A stretch of DNA of 64,000 bases from Pseudomonas saponiphila (GTDB lineage Bacteria > Pseudomonadota > Gammaproteobacteria > Pseudomonadales > Pseudomonadaceae), in NCBI RefSeq assembly GCF_900105185.1, contig NZ_FNTJ01000001.1:2686501-2750500 (forward strand), in the 5' to 3' direction. A program made the position numbers and the translations under genes. Shown here one piece after another: positions 17,828-27,822 of the stretch; position 1 is the stretch's first letter; each line of letters starts with the position of its first letter. A model generated the notes under the pieces. That model was not told the DNA's origin. It did no database searches and saw nothing but the letters and a program-made list of their open reading frames with translations.

Positions 17828-20800
17828 TAACCCAGCACTGGCACGCGCCCATCCAGCGCCCGCCGGCCTGAGTCATTCACCCCAAGGACTCTGCGCAGGC
17901 ATCGCCCGCTTGCTCGGCTACGAGCCCGGCGACCTTGAAGCGGATGCGTCGCTGATCGAGCAGGGCCTCGACTCGGTGAGCATCATGCGCCTGCCGGCAC
18001 TGCTGGCCAGCGAAGGCGTGACCCTGAGCTTCGCCGAGCTGATCCAGCAGCCGACCCTGGCCGCCTGGTGGGCGCTGATCGAGGCCCGCCGCGGCCTCGC
18101 GGCGCCGCGCCTGCAGGCCGTGGCCAGCGCTCCCGCCAGCGGCGATTTTGCCCTGACCCCGCTGCAACAGGCCTACTGGTTCGGCCGCGAGCCGGGCCTG
18201 CCCCTGGGCGGCATCGGTTGCCACCTGTACCAGGAACTGGATGGCCACGGCCTTGAGCCGCAGCGCCTGGAGCAAGCATTGCAGCGCCTGTGCCAGCGCC
18301 ATCCGATGCTGCGCGCCTGTTTCATCAGCGACAGCTGCCAGCGCATCCTGCCCCAGAGCCCCTGGCCCGGGCTGACCGTGCACGACCTGCGCCAGGCGTC
18401 CTGCGTCGGCGCCGCCGAGGCCCTGGAGCAGATCCGTGAAAGCCTCTCGCACCGACGCCTGGACGTCAGTCGCGGGCAGGTGTTCGACGTGCAACTGAGC
18501 CTGCTGCCCGAAGGCCGCAGCCGCCTGCACCTGAATATCGATCTGCTGGTGGCCGACGTGCTCAGCATCGGCATCCTGCTGCGCGACCTGGCGCTGATCC
18601 ACGCCGGCCAGGAGCAGCGCCTGCCGGCCCTGGAGTGGAACTTCGCCGACTACCTGCGGGCCGAGCAGGCGCTGCGTGCGCCGCAGGTGGCGGCGGCCCG
18701 GGACTATTGGCTGGAGCGCCTGGAGGATCTGCCGGACGGCCCGCAGTTGCCCCTGGCCCAGGAGCCGCAGCAGCTCGGCACGCCGCGTTTTCGCCGGCTG
18801 GCGATGCGCCTGAACCACGAGCAGTTGCAGGCCCTGGAACGGCGTGCCCGGCAACAGGGCCTGACCCTGGCCAGCGTGCTCGCCTGCGCCTATGCCCAGG
18901 TGCTGGGGCGCTGGAGCGCCAGCCAGCACTTCCTGCTCAACGTGCCGCTGTTCGACCGCCAGGAACTGCACCCCTGCGTGCCCCATCTGCTGGCGGATTT
19001 CTCCAACCTGGTGCTGCTGGAAGTCGACCTGCGCCAGCCCGCGTCCTTCAGCCAGCAGGCGTTGGCGCTGCAGGCCCAGCTGCACCGCGACATCGCCCAC
19101 AGCGCCTGGCCCGGGGTCGAGGTGCTGCGCGAGCGTGCGCGGCTGAGCCAGGGTGGCGGCCAGGGCGCGCCGGTGGTGTTCGCCTGCAACCTGGGCCCGG
19201 CCTTTGTCGACGCCACCTGCCGCGAGCAACTGGGTGAACCCGGCTGGGCCCTGTCGCAGACGCCCCAGGTCTGGCTCGACCACCAGAGCTACCCGCTGGC
19301 CGATGGCTTGCTGCTGAACTGGGACGCGGTGCAGGGGCTGTTCCCCGAAGGCCTGCTGGAGCAGATGTTCGACGCCTACCGCGCCTTGCTGTTGTGGCTG
19401 TGCGCCAACGACTGGCAGCAGCCGGCGCCCTTGCCACTGCCGGCGGCGCAGCAGCAACGGCGCCAGAAGGTCAATGCCACTGCACACGCCACGCCCGCGC
19501 AGTGCCTGCACCAAGGGTTTTTCCAACAGGCGCGCCAGCACCCCGAGGCGTTGGCGCTGATCGACGACCAGGGCCGCCTGGGCTACGCCGAGCTGGCGCG
19601 GCAGGCCCTGCAACTGGCCGGGGCGCTGGTGCAGTGGGGCGTGCAGCCCGGTGACGCGGTGGCGATCACCCTGCCCAAGGGCCGCGAACAGGTGATCGCG
19701 GTGCTGGGGATTCTCGCCGCCGGGGCGGTCTATGTGCCGGTGGGCATCGAGCAGCCGCCGGCACGCCGCGACATGATCTATCAGCGCGCCGGCGCGCGGG
19801 TGGTGATCACCGATCAGGCCCACCGCGAGGGCGGCATCTGGCTGGCCGAGCTGCGGGTGGTGACCCTGGCCCAGGCGCTTGTCGCACCAGCGCTGGAGCA
19901 GCCCCGACAGGTAGCGGCGGATGCCCTGGCCTATGTGATCTTCACCTCGGGCACCACCGGCGAGCCCAAGGGCGTCGAGCTGTCTCATCAGGCGGCGATG
20001 AACACCGTCGCCGCGATCAACCGGCGTTACCAGGTCAGCGCCGAGGACCGGGTGCTGGGGCTCTCGGCCCTGGATTTCGACCTGTCGGTGTACGACCTGT
20101 TCGGCCCGTTGAGTGTCGGCGGCGCCCTGGTTCTGCCGGCGGACAACCTGCGCAAGGAGCCCCGGGAATGGCTGCGGCTGATCCGCGAACAGCAAGTGAG
20201 CCTGTGGAACTCGGTGCCGGCGCTGCTGGAGATGCTAACCCTGCAAGTGCGCGATGGCGGCGGGCTCGGGGCACTGCGCCTGGCCATGGTGTCCGGCGAC
20301 TGGGTCGGCCTCGACCTGCCGCGGCGCCTGGAACAGGCGGCGGGGCGCCACGTGCCGTTCGTGGCCCTGGGTGGCGCCACCGAGGCGGCGATCTGGTCCA
20401 ACTATCAGGAGGTGGCGGCGGTGCCCGCCCATTGGCGCTCGATCCCCTACGGCCGGCCCCTGGACAACCAGTGCTTCCGGGTGGTGGACAGCCAGGGCCG
20501 GGACTGCCCGGACTGGGTACCTGGCGAGCTGTGGATCGGCGGCGCCGGGGTGGCCGCCGGTTATCGCGGCCTGCCGACCCTCAGCGCCCAGCGCTTTGTC
20601 GAGCATGACGGCGGGCGCTGGTACCGCACCGGCGACCAGGGCCGCTACTGGGCCGACGGCAGCCTGGAGTTTCTCGGGCGCCTGGACCATCAGGTCAAGG
20701 TCCGCGGCTTTCGCATCGAGCTGGCGGAAATCGACCTGGCCCTGGAGCGCCATCCGGCCATCGACCGCGCGCTGAGCCTGGTACTGCCCGGCAGCGAACC

Positions 20801-21290
20801 GCAGCTGGCGGCGGTACTGCTGGCCCGGGAGCCGCTGCCCGAATCCCAGGCCCTGCGCCAGTGGCTGGGGCAATGGCTGCCCGAGCACATGCTTCCGGAC
20901 ACTTGGCTGAGCCTGTCCGCGCTGCCTCTGAGCGCCAACGGCAAGGTCGATCGCGCGGCGCTGTTGTGGCTGCTGCAGGAGCAGCGTCGGGGCATCCAGC
21001 CGCACAGCGCCGAAGCGCCCCAAGGGGCGTGGGAAGAGGCCGTGGCCGCGCTGTGGCAGGAGTTGCTGCACGTGCCCCAGGTCGGTCGCCACCAGGGCTT
21101 TTTTGCCCTGGGCGGCAACAGCCTGCTGGCGGCCCGCCTGATCGAACGCATCGCCCGGCAGTTCCAGCTGGAACTGTCGCTCAAGGATTTTTTCAACGCG
21201 GCCACCGTGGCCCTGCAGGGGCAGTTGCTCGCCTCGCGCCAGGCACAGCGGCCCGTCAATCAGAACGCAATGGTGGAGGGCGTGTTATGA
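17820..21290 (+). CDS. pchE: PchE, NRPS (ArCP-Cy-A-PCP) lacking the epimerase domain
   Basis: A 1156-residue nonribosomal peptide synthetase that joins salicylate to cysteine and cyclises it to a thiazoline. Domains: aryl carrier protein with phosphopantetheine Ser52 (EQGLDS); cyclisation domain about 105-540 with the DLLVADVLS active motif; cysteine adenylation domain about 560-1050 with FTSGTTGEPKG, LDFDLSVYDLFG, GGATEAAIWSNY, YRTGDQGRYW and LSANGKVDR; and a peptidyl carrier with Ser1101 (ALGGNSL). The P. aeruginosa homologue has about 1438 residues because an epimerase domain is embedded between motifs A8 and A9. Here A8 (DHQVKVRGFRIELAEID) runs to A10 with no room for it. This absence fits the enantiomeric product of P. 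protegens. Confidence 0.95.
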   Translation: MTDNPALARAHPAPAGLSHSPQGLCAGIARLLGYEPGDLEADASLIEQGLDSVSIMRLPALLASEGVTLSFAELIQQPTLAAWWALIEARRGLAAPRLQAVASAPASGDFALTPLQQAYWFGREPGLPLGGIGCHLYQELDGHGLEPQRLEQALQRLCQRHPMLRACFISDSCQRILPQSPWPGLTVHDLRQASCVGAAEALEQIRESLSHRRLDVSRGQVFDVQLSLLPEGRSRLHLNIDLLVADVLSIGILLRDLALIHAGQEQRLPALEWNFADYLRAEQALRAPQVAAARDYWLERLEDLPDGPQLPLAQEPQQLGTPRFRRLAMRLNHEQLQALERRARQQGLTLASVLACAYAQVLGRWSASQHFLLNVPLFDRQELHPCVPHLLADFSNLVLLEVDLRQPASFSQQALALQAQLHRDIAHSAWPGVEVLRERARLSQGGGQGAPVVFACNLGPAFVDATCREQLGEPGWALSQTPQVWLDHQSYPLADGLLLNWDAVQGLFPEGLLEQMFDAYRALLLWLCANDWQQPAPLPLPAAQQQRRQKVNATAHATPAQCLHQGFFQQARQHPEALALIDDQGRLGYAELARQALQLAGALVQWGVQPGDAVAITLPKGREQVIAVLGILAAGAVYVPVGIEQPPARRDMIYQRAGARVVITDQAHREGGIWLAELRVVTLAQALVAPALEQPRQVAADALAYVIFTSGTTGEPKGVELSHQAAMNTVAAINRRYQVSAEDRVLGLSALDFDLSVYDLFGPLSVGGALVLPADNLRKEPREWLRLIREQQVSLWNSVPALLEMLTLQVRDGGGLGALRLAMVSGDWVGLDLPRRLEQAAGRHVPFVALGGATEAAIWSNYQEVAAVPAHWRSIPYGRPLDNQCFRVVDSQGRDCPDWVPGELWIGGAGVAAGYRGLPTLSAQRFVEHDGGRWYRTGDQGRYWADGSLEFLGRLDHQVKVRGFRIELAEIDLALERHPAIDRALSLVLPGSEPQLAAVLLAREPLPESQALRQWLGQWLPEHMLPDTWLSLSALPLSANGKVDRAALLWLLQEQRRGIQPHSAEAPQGAWEEAVAALWQELLHVPQVGRHQGFFALGGNSLLAARLIERIARQFQLELSLKDFFNAATVALQGQLLASRQAQRPVNQNAMVEGVL

Positions 21291-24200
21291 CGCTGCAGCA
21301 ACTGCAACAGGATCTGCAACAACTGGGCGTGGAGCTCTGGGAAGAACAGGGCCGCCTGCGTTATCGGGCCCCGGCCGGGGTCATGGACGAGGCACGCCTG
21401 CAACAGCTGCGCGAGCACAAGGAAGGGTTGCTGCAACAGCTGCAGGCGGCGCAGTTGCCGACCCTGGAGGCCGATCATTCGGCCCGTGAAGAACCCTTTC
21501 CGCTGACCGACGTGCAGGCCGCCTACCTGCTGGGCCGCACCAGTGCCTTCAGCTATGGCGGCGTGGCTTGCCACGGCTACCTGGAGTTCGCCCAGCACGA
21601 CCTCGACCCGCGGCGCCTGGAGCAGGCCTGGAACCAGTTGATCGCCCGCCACGAGATGCTGCGGGCGGTGGTGCTGGAAGAGGGCTACCAGCGCATCCTG
21701 CCCCAGGTGCCGTATTACGCCATCGCCTGCCACGACCTGCGCGAGGACGATGGCAGCGCCTTGCAGGCCCTGCGCGAACGCATGGAACTGCGCCTCGCCA
21801 CGCCGCAGCAATGGCCGCTGATCGAGCTGTGCGTGAGCCAGGGCCGCGACACCTCGCGCCTGCACCTGTCGGTGGACCTGCTGGTGTGCGACTACCAGAG
21901 CGTGCGCATGCTGCTGGCCGAACTGCAGCAGCTGTACCGTGGCGAGCCCTTGCCGGCACCGGCGCAGATCAGCTTTCGCGACTATGTGCTGGGGGAGCGG
22001 CGCCTGCGTGAGCAAGCGCGCTACCAGCGCGACCGCGACTACTGGTGGGCGCGGGTCGACAGCCTGCCGGGGGCGCCGGAACTGCCCACGCTGGGCGCGC
22101 CCAGCGGGCCGCGCTTTCTGCGCCGGGCCATGAGCCTGCAGGCCCGCGACTGCAACGCCCTGCGCCTGAACGCGGCGGCGGCCGGGGTCGGGGTGTCGGC
22201 GGCGATCCTCTCGGCCTACGCCGAAACCCTCGGGCGCTGGAGCCGGCGCGGGCATTTCTGCCTGAGCCTGACCCTGCTCAATCGCCTGTCGCTGCACCCC
22301 CAGGTGGACCGCCTGGTGGGCGACTTCAGCTCGGTGGAGCTGCTGGAAGTGCAGACCCTGCAAGGCGGCAGCTTCGGCCAGCGCAGCCAGCAGTTGCAGG
22401 AGCGCCTGTGGCAGGACATGGACCATCGCCTGTGTTCGGGCATCGAAGTGCTGCGTGAGCTGGCGCGGCGCAAGGGCCAGGAGGCGGCGCTGATGCCCTA
22501 TGCCTTCACCAGCACCCTGGGCGCAGGTGGCGAGAGCGGCGGCGGGGCCTTCATGCCCGGTGCCGAGCTGGTGTTCGGCATCAGCCAGACGCCCCAGGTG
22601 CTGATCGATTGCCAGGTCAGCGAGCGGGACGACGGCCTGGCGATCAATTGGGACATCCGCGAAGGGGTGTTCAGCGACACCCTGCTGGATGCGCTGTTCG
22701 ACACCTTCGAACGCTTGCTCAAGCGCCTGGCCCGGGAACCCTCGGCCTGGACCCTGGACGACTGCCTGGAGCTGCCGGCGGCGCAGCGCCTGCAACGCGA
22801 GCTGGTGAACCAGAGCGCCGCGCCGTTGCCCGAGGGGCTGCTGCACGAGCCGTTCTGGCGCCAGGCGGCCGCGGCGCCGCAGCGGGTGGCGCTGATCCAG
22901 GGCGCCGCGCAGATCAGCTACGGCGAACTGGCCGGGCGCGCCGAAGCCGTGGCCGAGGCCCTGCTCGATGCCGGCTGCCAGCCCGGGGAGCGGGTTGCGG
23001 TGTGCATGCACAAGGGCCTGGAACAGGTGATCGCGGTGCTTGGCATTTTGCGTGCCGGGGCCGCCTACCTGCCGCTGGACACCAACCAGCCCGAGGCCCG
23101 GCGCCAGCTGATCCTGGACAACGCCGAGGTCGGCCGGGTGCTCAGCCAGTCCTGGTTGAGCGATGAGCTGTGCTGGCCGGCGCGGGTGACCCAGGTGATC
23201 CAGGTCGACCAGGGCCCGCGGCTGCCGCAGCGGCCCGTGCCCACCGTGGCCATCGACCCGCAGCAACTGGCCTACGTGATCTACACCTCCGGCTCCACCG
23301 GGGTGCCCAAGGGGGTGATGATCAGCCATCAGGCGGCGCTCAATACCGTGGTCGACATCAACCAGCGCTTTGCCATCGACGCCGAGGACCGGGTGCTGGC
23401 CCTGGCCAGCCTGGGCTTCGACCTGTCGGTGTACGACATCTTCGGCCTGCTGGCGGTGGGCGGCGCCCTGGTGCTGCCGGACCCGCAACGCCGCGCCGAC
23501 CCTTCGCACTGGGCCGAGTGCGCCCGGGAGCACGGGGTGACCCTGTGGAGCTCGGTGCCGGCGCAGTTGCAGATGCTCACCCATTACCTGCAGGCGCTGC
23601 CGTCCATGGCCCCGGCGACCCTGCGGCTGGCGTTGCTGTCGGGGGACTGGATCCCCCTGAACCTGCCGGCGGAAACCGCCCAGTTGCTGCCTCGGCTGCG
23701 CCTGATCAGCCTGGGGGGCGCCACCGAGGCGGCGATCTGGTCGATCCATTACCCGATCAACCAGGTCGACCCGCAGTGGCGCAGCATTCCCTACGGCCGG
23801 CCGCTGGCCAACCAGCGCTTCATGATCCTCGACGAGCAGGGCCGCGACCGCCCGCAAGGGGTCGCCGGCGAGCTGTACATCGCCGGCAGCGGCCTGGCCC
23901 TGGGCTACCTGGGGGATGCCGAAAAAAACGCCGAGCGCTTTGTCGAGCATCCGCGCAGCGGCGAGCGCCTGTACCGCACCGGCGACCTGGGGCGCTACCT
24001 GGAAGATGGCCTGATCGAGTTCCTCGGCCGCGAGGATTTCCAGGTCAAGGTGCGCGGCCACCGCATTGAACTGGCGGAAGTGGAAAGCGCCTTGCTCAGC
24101 CATCCCCATGTGGAGTCGGCGGTGGTGGTGGCCGCGGGCGAGGGCGCCTTCGACCGGCGCCTGCAAGCCTGCCTGACGGCCAGCCTGCGGGACATGCCGC

Positions 24201-26710
24201 TGGCCTGGCCGGAGCCCTTGCAGGCGCGGACCCGGGCGGCGGCCCAGGCGGTGCGTGGCGACTTGAGCGATGCCCTGGTCACTGAAATGTCGGCCTGCGT
24301 CGAGCGCGCCGCGCTGCTGTCCATGGGCCTGGCCCTGCAGCGTCCGGGGTTGTTCGAGGCCCCGGGGCAGAGCCATGCCCTGGAAGAAATTGTCGCGGTC
24401 TGTGAGGTGGCGCCACGCAATCAGCGCTTGATCCGTCGCTGGCTGCAAGCCCTGGCCAGGGAGGGCCTGGTGCACCGGGACCTGCACACCGGGCGCTATT
24501 CGGACCTGCAGGTGTCGGCCGAGGAGTACCGCCAGCAATGGCAGCGCATCGATGCCCTGGAGCCGTCCGTGGGCTGGGGCGCCGAGGTCCTGCGCTACCT
24601 GCGCGAAAGCCAGGAGCAATTGCCGGCACTGATGAGCGACCGGCTCGACCCGCTGCACCTGCTGTTCCCCGAAGGCCGGACCGACACCGCCGAGGGCGCC
24701 TACCGCAAGAACCTGATCAGCCAGTACCTGAACCAGGCGGTGTGCGCCGCGGTGCAGGAGATCGTGCGCCAGCAGCCGGCGGGCCGGCGCCTGCGCCTGC
24801 TGGAAATCGGCGCCGGGGTCGGCGGCACCAGCGCCGACCTGATCCCGGCGCTGGACGGCCTGGCGGTGGACTACCAGTTCACCGACCTGTCGCAGTTCTT
24901 CCTGAATGAGGCGCGGGAGCATTTCGCCGCCTACCCCTGGGTCAGCTACGGCCTGTTCGACCTCAACCAGGACCACTGGGCCCAGGGCGTGGCCGCCAAT
25001 TCCCTGGATGTGATCCTCTGCGCCAACGTGCTGCACAACTCGCGGCACGCCGGCCGGGTGCTGGCGCGGCTGCGGCAGATGCTGGCCCCGGGTGGCTGGC
25101 TGATCTTCATCGAGGCCACCCGCGACACCTACCAGATCATGGCGTCCATGGAGTTCAAGGAAGGCCTGAGCGCTTTCGAGGATTTTCGCGCCGAGCAGGA
25201 CACCACCTTCATCTGTCGCGAGCAGTGGCAGCAGTTGCTGCTGGAGGCCGGGGGCGAGCGCCCGCTGTGCCTGCCCGAGGCCGACGACGCCATGTCGCAG
25301 ATCGGCCAGCACCTGTTCATCACCCGCTTCAAGAGCCAGCGCCAGACCCTGGAGCCCGAGGCGCTGCGGGCCCACCTGGCCCAGCGCCTGCCGGACTACA
25401 TGATCCCGGCGGACTGGCTGGTGCTTGACGAAATGCCCCTGAGCGCCAACGGCAAGGTCGATCGCCAGGCCCTGGCGCGGATCGGCGTGGCCGGCCCCGA
25501 GCAGCAGGTGAGCAGCGGGGCGGCGCCGCTGGACGCGCTGGAGCGCAGCATCGCCGAGGTCTGGCAGAGCCTGTTGCGGGTGCCGGTGGTGGGCCGTGAC
25601 CAGGGCTTCTTCGAGCTGGGCGGCGACTCGCTGCTGGTGGCGCAGGTGGTGGGGCGTTTGCGGGAAGTCTTGCCCCAGGCCCGGCCATTGCCCTGGAGCG
25701 ACCTGCTGCGCCAGCTGATCAACCAGCCGACGGTGGCGGCCCTGGCCGACTACCTGCGCGGCCAGGGCGTGGCAGGCGATTCGCCACTGGTGCGCATCAG
25801 CGACAAGGCCCAGGGCCCGACGCAGATCTTCGTCCATGACGGCAGTGGCACCCTGGCGCCGTACCGCGCCTTGTTCGCCGCCCTGGGAGAAAACGTGCCG
25901 GTGGAAGGGCTGGTGCTCAACGATGTAGCGGGCTATCTGGCCCTGGAACCGGCCACGGCGATTCGCCAGTTGGCCGAGCGCTATGCCGACACCCTGCAGG
26001 CCGAAGGCCGGCGTCAGGTGAACATCGTCGGCTATTGCCTGGGCGGACTGCTGGCCACGGAGCTGGCGGCGTGCTTGGCGGCGCGTTCGATCCAGGTGCT
26101 GCAACTGAGCGTGATCAGCAGCTACCGGGTGCCGTTCATGATCGAGGACGACCTGTTGGCCGAGTACGTGTTCGCCCGGGTGATGCAGGCCGACCCGCTG
26201 GCCCTGGGTTACCCCGAGGATGAACAGGCCATGGAGCGCAGCATCGCCCGGGTGCTGGCGCAGACCCCGGGGCGGGTGCCCCAGGGTTCGCTGCTGGCCC
26301 TGAGCGAGGATGCCCAGTGCGCCCCGGCCCTGGCCGGCCTGCGGCGCCTGGCACAGAAGACCCCGGAGCAGCGCCTGCAGGCGATTGCCGAGGCCATGCG
26401 CCACGCCGGCTCGCCACTGAGCGACCTGCACTGGCTGGGCGAGCAGTTGCAGGTGCTGCGCCACAGTCTGGCGGCGGTGGCCCTGCACGAGGCCACGCCG
26501 TACCCGGGCGACCTGCTGTTCATTCGCCAGAGCGGCGAGGTGCAGGTGCTGCCCGGCATGCACCGCGACATGAGCGCCTATTGGCAGGCCCTGTGCCTGG
26601 GTGAACTGCGGGTGGTGGATGTGCCCGGGGATCATTTCAGCTGCATGCAGCAGCCCCAGGTGCAAGCCGTGGCCCAGGCGTTCGCGGCGGTTGCCGAGGT
26701 GGCGGCATGA
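21287..26710 (+). CDS. pchF: PchF, NRPS (Cy-A-MT-PCP-TE)
   Basis: A 1807-residue synthetase, close to the 1809 of P. aeruginosa PchF. It adds and cyclises the second cysteine, N-methylates after reduction, and releases the siderophore. Order: N-terminal docking-like helices (1-55); cyclisation domain about 65-490 with D197-LLVC-D202; adenylation domain from about 515 with YTSGSTGVPKG and GGATEAAIWSIHY; methyltransferase embedded between A8 and A10 with LEIGAGVGGTSADL (about 1172); LSANGKVDR (about 1385); carrier Ser1448 (LGGDSL); thioesterase with GYCLG, where Cys1584 takes the nucleophile position, and GDHFSCMQ for the catalytic His. ATG 21287 overlaps the pchE stop; the 3' end overlaps pchK. 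Confidence 0.95.
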   Translation: MTLQQLQQDLQQLGVELWEEQGRLRYRAPAGVMDEARLQQLREHKEGLLQQLQAAQLPTLEADHSAREEPFPLTDVQAAYLLGRTSAFSYGGVACHGYLEFAQHDLDPRRLEQAWNQLIARHEMLRAVVLEEGYQRILPQVPYYAIACHDLREDDGSALQALRERMELRLATPQQWPLIELCVSQGRDTSRLHLSVDLLVCDYQSVRMLLAELQQLYRGEPLPAPAQISFRDYVLGERRLREQARYQRDRDYWWARVDSLPGAPELPTLGAPSGPRFLRRAMSLQARDCNALRLNAAAAGVGVSAAILSAYAETLGRWSRRGHFCLSLTLLNRLSLHPQVDRLVGDFSSVELLEVQTLQGGSFGQRSQQLQERLWQDMDHRLCSGIEVLRELARRKGQEAALMPYAFTSTLGAGGESGGGAFMPGAELVFGISQTPQVLIDCQVSERDDGLAINWDIREGVFSDTLLDALFDTFERLLKRLAREPSAWTLDDCLELPAAQRLQRELVNQSAAPLPEGLLHEPFWRQAAAAPQRVALIQGAAQISYGELAGRAEAVAEALLDAGCQPGERVAVCMHKGLEQVIAVLGILRAGAAYLPLDTNQPEARRQLILDNAEVGRVLSQSWLSDELCWPARVTQVIQVDQGPRLPQRPVPTVAIDPQQLAYVIYTSGSTGVPKGVMISHQAALNTVVDINQRFAIDAEDRVLALASLGFDLSVYDIFGLLAVGGALVLPDPQRRADPSHWAECAREHGVTLWSSVPAQLQMLTHYLQALPSMAPATLRLALLSGDWIPLNLPAETAQLLPRLRLISLGGATEAAIWSIHYPINQVDPQWRSIPYGRPLANQRFMILDEQGRDRPQGVAGELYIAGSGLALGYLGDAEKNAERFVEHPRSGERLYRTGDLGRYLEDGLIEFLGREDFQVKVRGHRIELAEVESALLSHPHVESAVVVAAGEGAFDRRLQACLTASLRDMPLAWPEPLQARTRAAAQAVRGDLSDALVTEMSACVERAALLSMGLALQRPGLFEAPGQSHALEEIVAVCEVAPRNQRLIRRWLQALAREGLVHRDLHTGRYSDLQVSAEEYRQQWQRIDALEPSVGWGAEVLRYLRESQEQLPALMSDRLDPLHLLFPEGRTDTAEGAYRKNLISQYLNQAVCAAVQEIVRQQPAGRRLRLLEIGAGVGGTSADLIPALDGLAVDYQFTDLSQFFLNEAREHFAAYPWVSYGLFDLNQDHWAQGVAANSLDVILCANVLHNSRHAGRVLARLRQMLAPGGWLIFIEATRDTYQIMASMEFKEGLSAFEDFRAEQDTTFICREQWQQLLLEAGGERPLCLPEADDAMSQIGQHLFITRFKSQRQTLEPEALRAHLAQRLPDYMIPADWLVLDEMPLSANGKVDRQALARIGVAGPEQQVSSGAAPLDALERSIAEVWQSLLRVPVVGRDQGFFELGGDSLLVAQVVGRLREVLPQARPLPWSDLLRQLINQPTVAALADYLRGQGVAGDSPLVRISDKAQGPTQIFVHDGSGTLAPYRALFAALGENVPVEGLVLNDVAGYLALEPATAIRQLAERYADTLQAEGRRQVNIVGYCLGGLLATELAACLAARSIQVLQLSVISSYRVPFMIEDDLLAEYVFARVMQADPLALGYPEDEQAMERSIARVLAQTPGRVPQGSLLALSEDAQCAPALAGLRRLAQKTPEQRLQAIAEAMRHAGSPLSDLHWLGEQLQVLRHSLAAVALHEATPYPGDLLFIRQSGEVQVLPGMHRDMSAYWQALCLGELRVVDVPGDHFSCMQQPQVQAVAQAFAAVAEVAA

Positions 26711-27822
26711 AGGGGGCGGTGATTGGCCTGATCGGGGCCTATGGCAGCGTCGGCCGGCAAGTGGCGCAGCTGCTGGCACCCCGGGTCGCCTTGCGCCTGG
26801 GTGGCCGCGATCGGCAGCAGGCCGAGCTGTTGAACCGGCAGTTGGGGGCGCGCGCCGAGGTGCGCGTCCTCGACCTGTGGGACGCGCAGAGCCTGGCGGA
26901 TTTCTGCGTCGGTTGTGCGCTGGTGATCAACTGCGCCGGGCCCAGCTACCGGATCCTCGATCGGGTGGCCCGGGCCGCGTTGGCCGCGGGTGCCGACTAC
27001 CTGGATGTGGGCGGCGACGATCCCGTGCATGAGCGGTTGTCGGGGCAGTTGCCGGCGGGGCGCCGGGTGCTGCTGTCGGCGGGCATGCTGCCGGGGCTGT
27101 CGGGGCTGTTTCCGCGGTTGCTGGCGCAGTCTTTCCAGCGGGTCGATGCCATGCGCTGCTATGCCGGTGGGCTGGGGCGCTTGTCGGCCACCGCCGCCGA
27201 GGACTTTCTGCTGAGCCTGGGCAATGGCTTCGGCCAGGCCCAGTGCGCCTTTAGCCAAGGGCAGCGGGTGCGCAGCAGTGCCAGTACCCCGCAGCACCTG
27301 GAGCGGCCCTGGCTGCCGGTGAGCGGAGTGCCGGCCTATGCCTACTTGAGCAGCGAGCAACTGCGACTGTTCAGCGACCTGCAGATAGGCCACGGGCAGG
27401 GGTTCAACCTGTTCGAGGGCGGGCAGCTGGCGGCGGCCTTGCAGCGGATCCAGGGCCTGGCGCCAGAGGCGCGGGACGCGGCGCAGAACGTTGCCGCGCT
27501 GGTCCAGGCCAGCGCCCTGGATGTGGCCGGGCGCCAGCCCTATCAGCTGCTGGCGGTGGAGATCGACGGTGTACGGGACGGGCGCGAGCAGCATGCCTGC
27601 GCCTGGCTGCGGGCGGCGGACGGTTCGCGCCTGACCGGCAGCGTCGCGGCGTTCTGCGCCCTGCACTGGGCGCAATTGCCCGAGGGGCTGCATTACGCCG
27701 CTCAGGTGCTGGATGCGGCCGCCTGCCTGCAACAGCTGCAGCGCTGGCTGCCGGAGACTCGGGTGCAGTTGCCCGACTTCACCGGCGTGGCCCTGGCCGA
27801 AGCAGAGGAGGGCGTTTTGTGA
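26707..27822 (+). CDS. pchK: PchK, thiazolinyl imide reductase of enantio-pyochelin synthesis
   Basis: A 371-residue NAD(P)-dependent reductase with an N-terminal Rossmann fold (GLIGAYGSVGRQVAQLL) and a saccharopine-dehydrogenase-like body (NCAGPSYRILDRVARAALAA, YLDVGGDDPV, LLSAGMLPGLSGLFPRLL). It occupies the position where P. aeruginosa has pchG but belongs to a different protein family. In P. protegens PchK reduces the second thiazoline of the PchF-bound intermediate to a thiazolidine. ATG 26707 overlaps the pchF stop by four bases; the TGA overlaps the GTG start of pchC. Confidence 0.93.
   Translation: MKGAVIGLIGAYGSVGRQVAQLLAPRVALRLGGRDRQQAELLNRQLGARAEVRVLDLWDAQSLADFCVGCALVINCAGPSYRILDRVARAALAAGADYLDVGGDDPVHERLSGQLPAGRRVLLSAGMLPGLSGLFPRLLAQSFQRVDAMRCYAGGLGRLSATAAEDFLLSLGNGFGQAQCAFSQGQRVRSSASTPQHLERPWLPVSGVPAYAYLSSEQLRLFSDLQIGHGQGFNLFEGGQLAAALQRIQGLAPEARDAAQNVAALVQASALDVAGRQPYQLLAVEIDGVRDGREQHACAWLRAADGSRLTGSVAAFCALHWAQLPEGLHYAAQVLDAAACLQQLQRWLPETRVQLPDFTGVALAEAEEGVL

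Noticed and set aside
24781..25400. PchF insertion as an epimerase
   Set aside because: The insertion holds an intact LEIGAGVGG S-adenosylmethionine motif and is the N-methyltransferase present in all PchF proteins.
21260..26779. Very long open frame (about 1839 codons) antisense to pchF
   Set aside because: High GC and codon bias of pchF keep the opposite frame open; its translation is Gln/Leu/Arg-rich with no family features.
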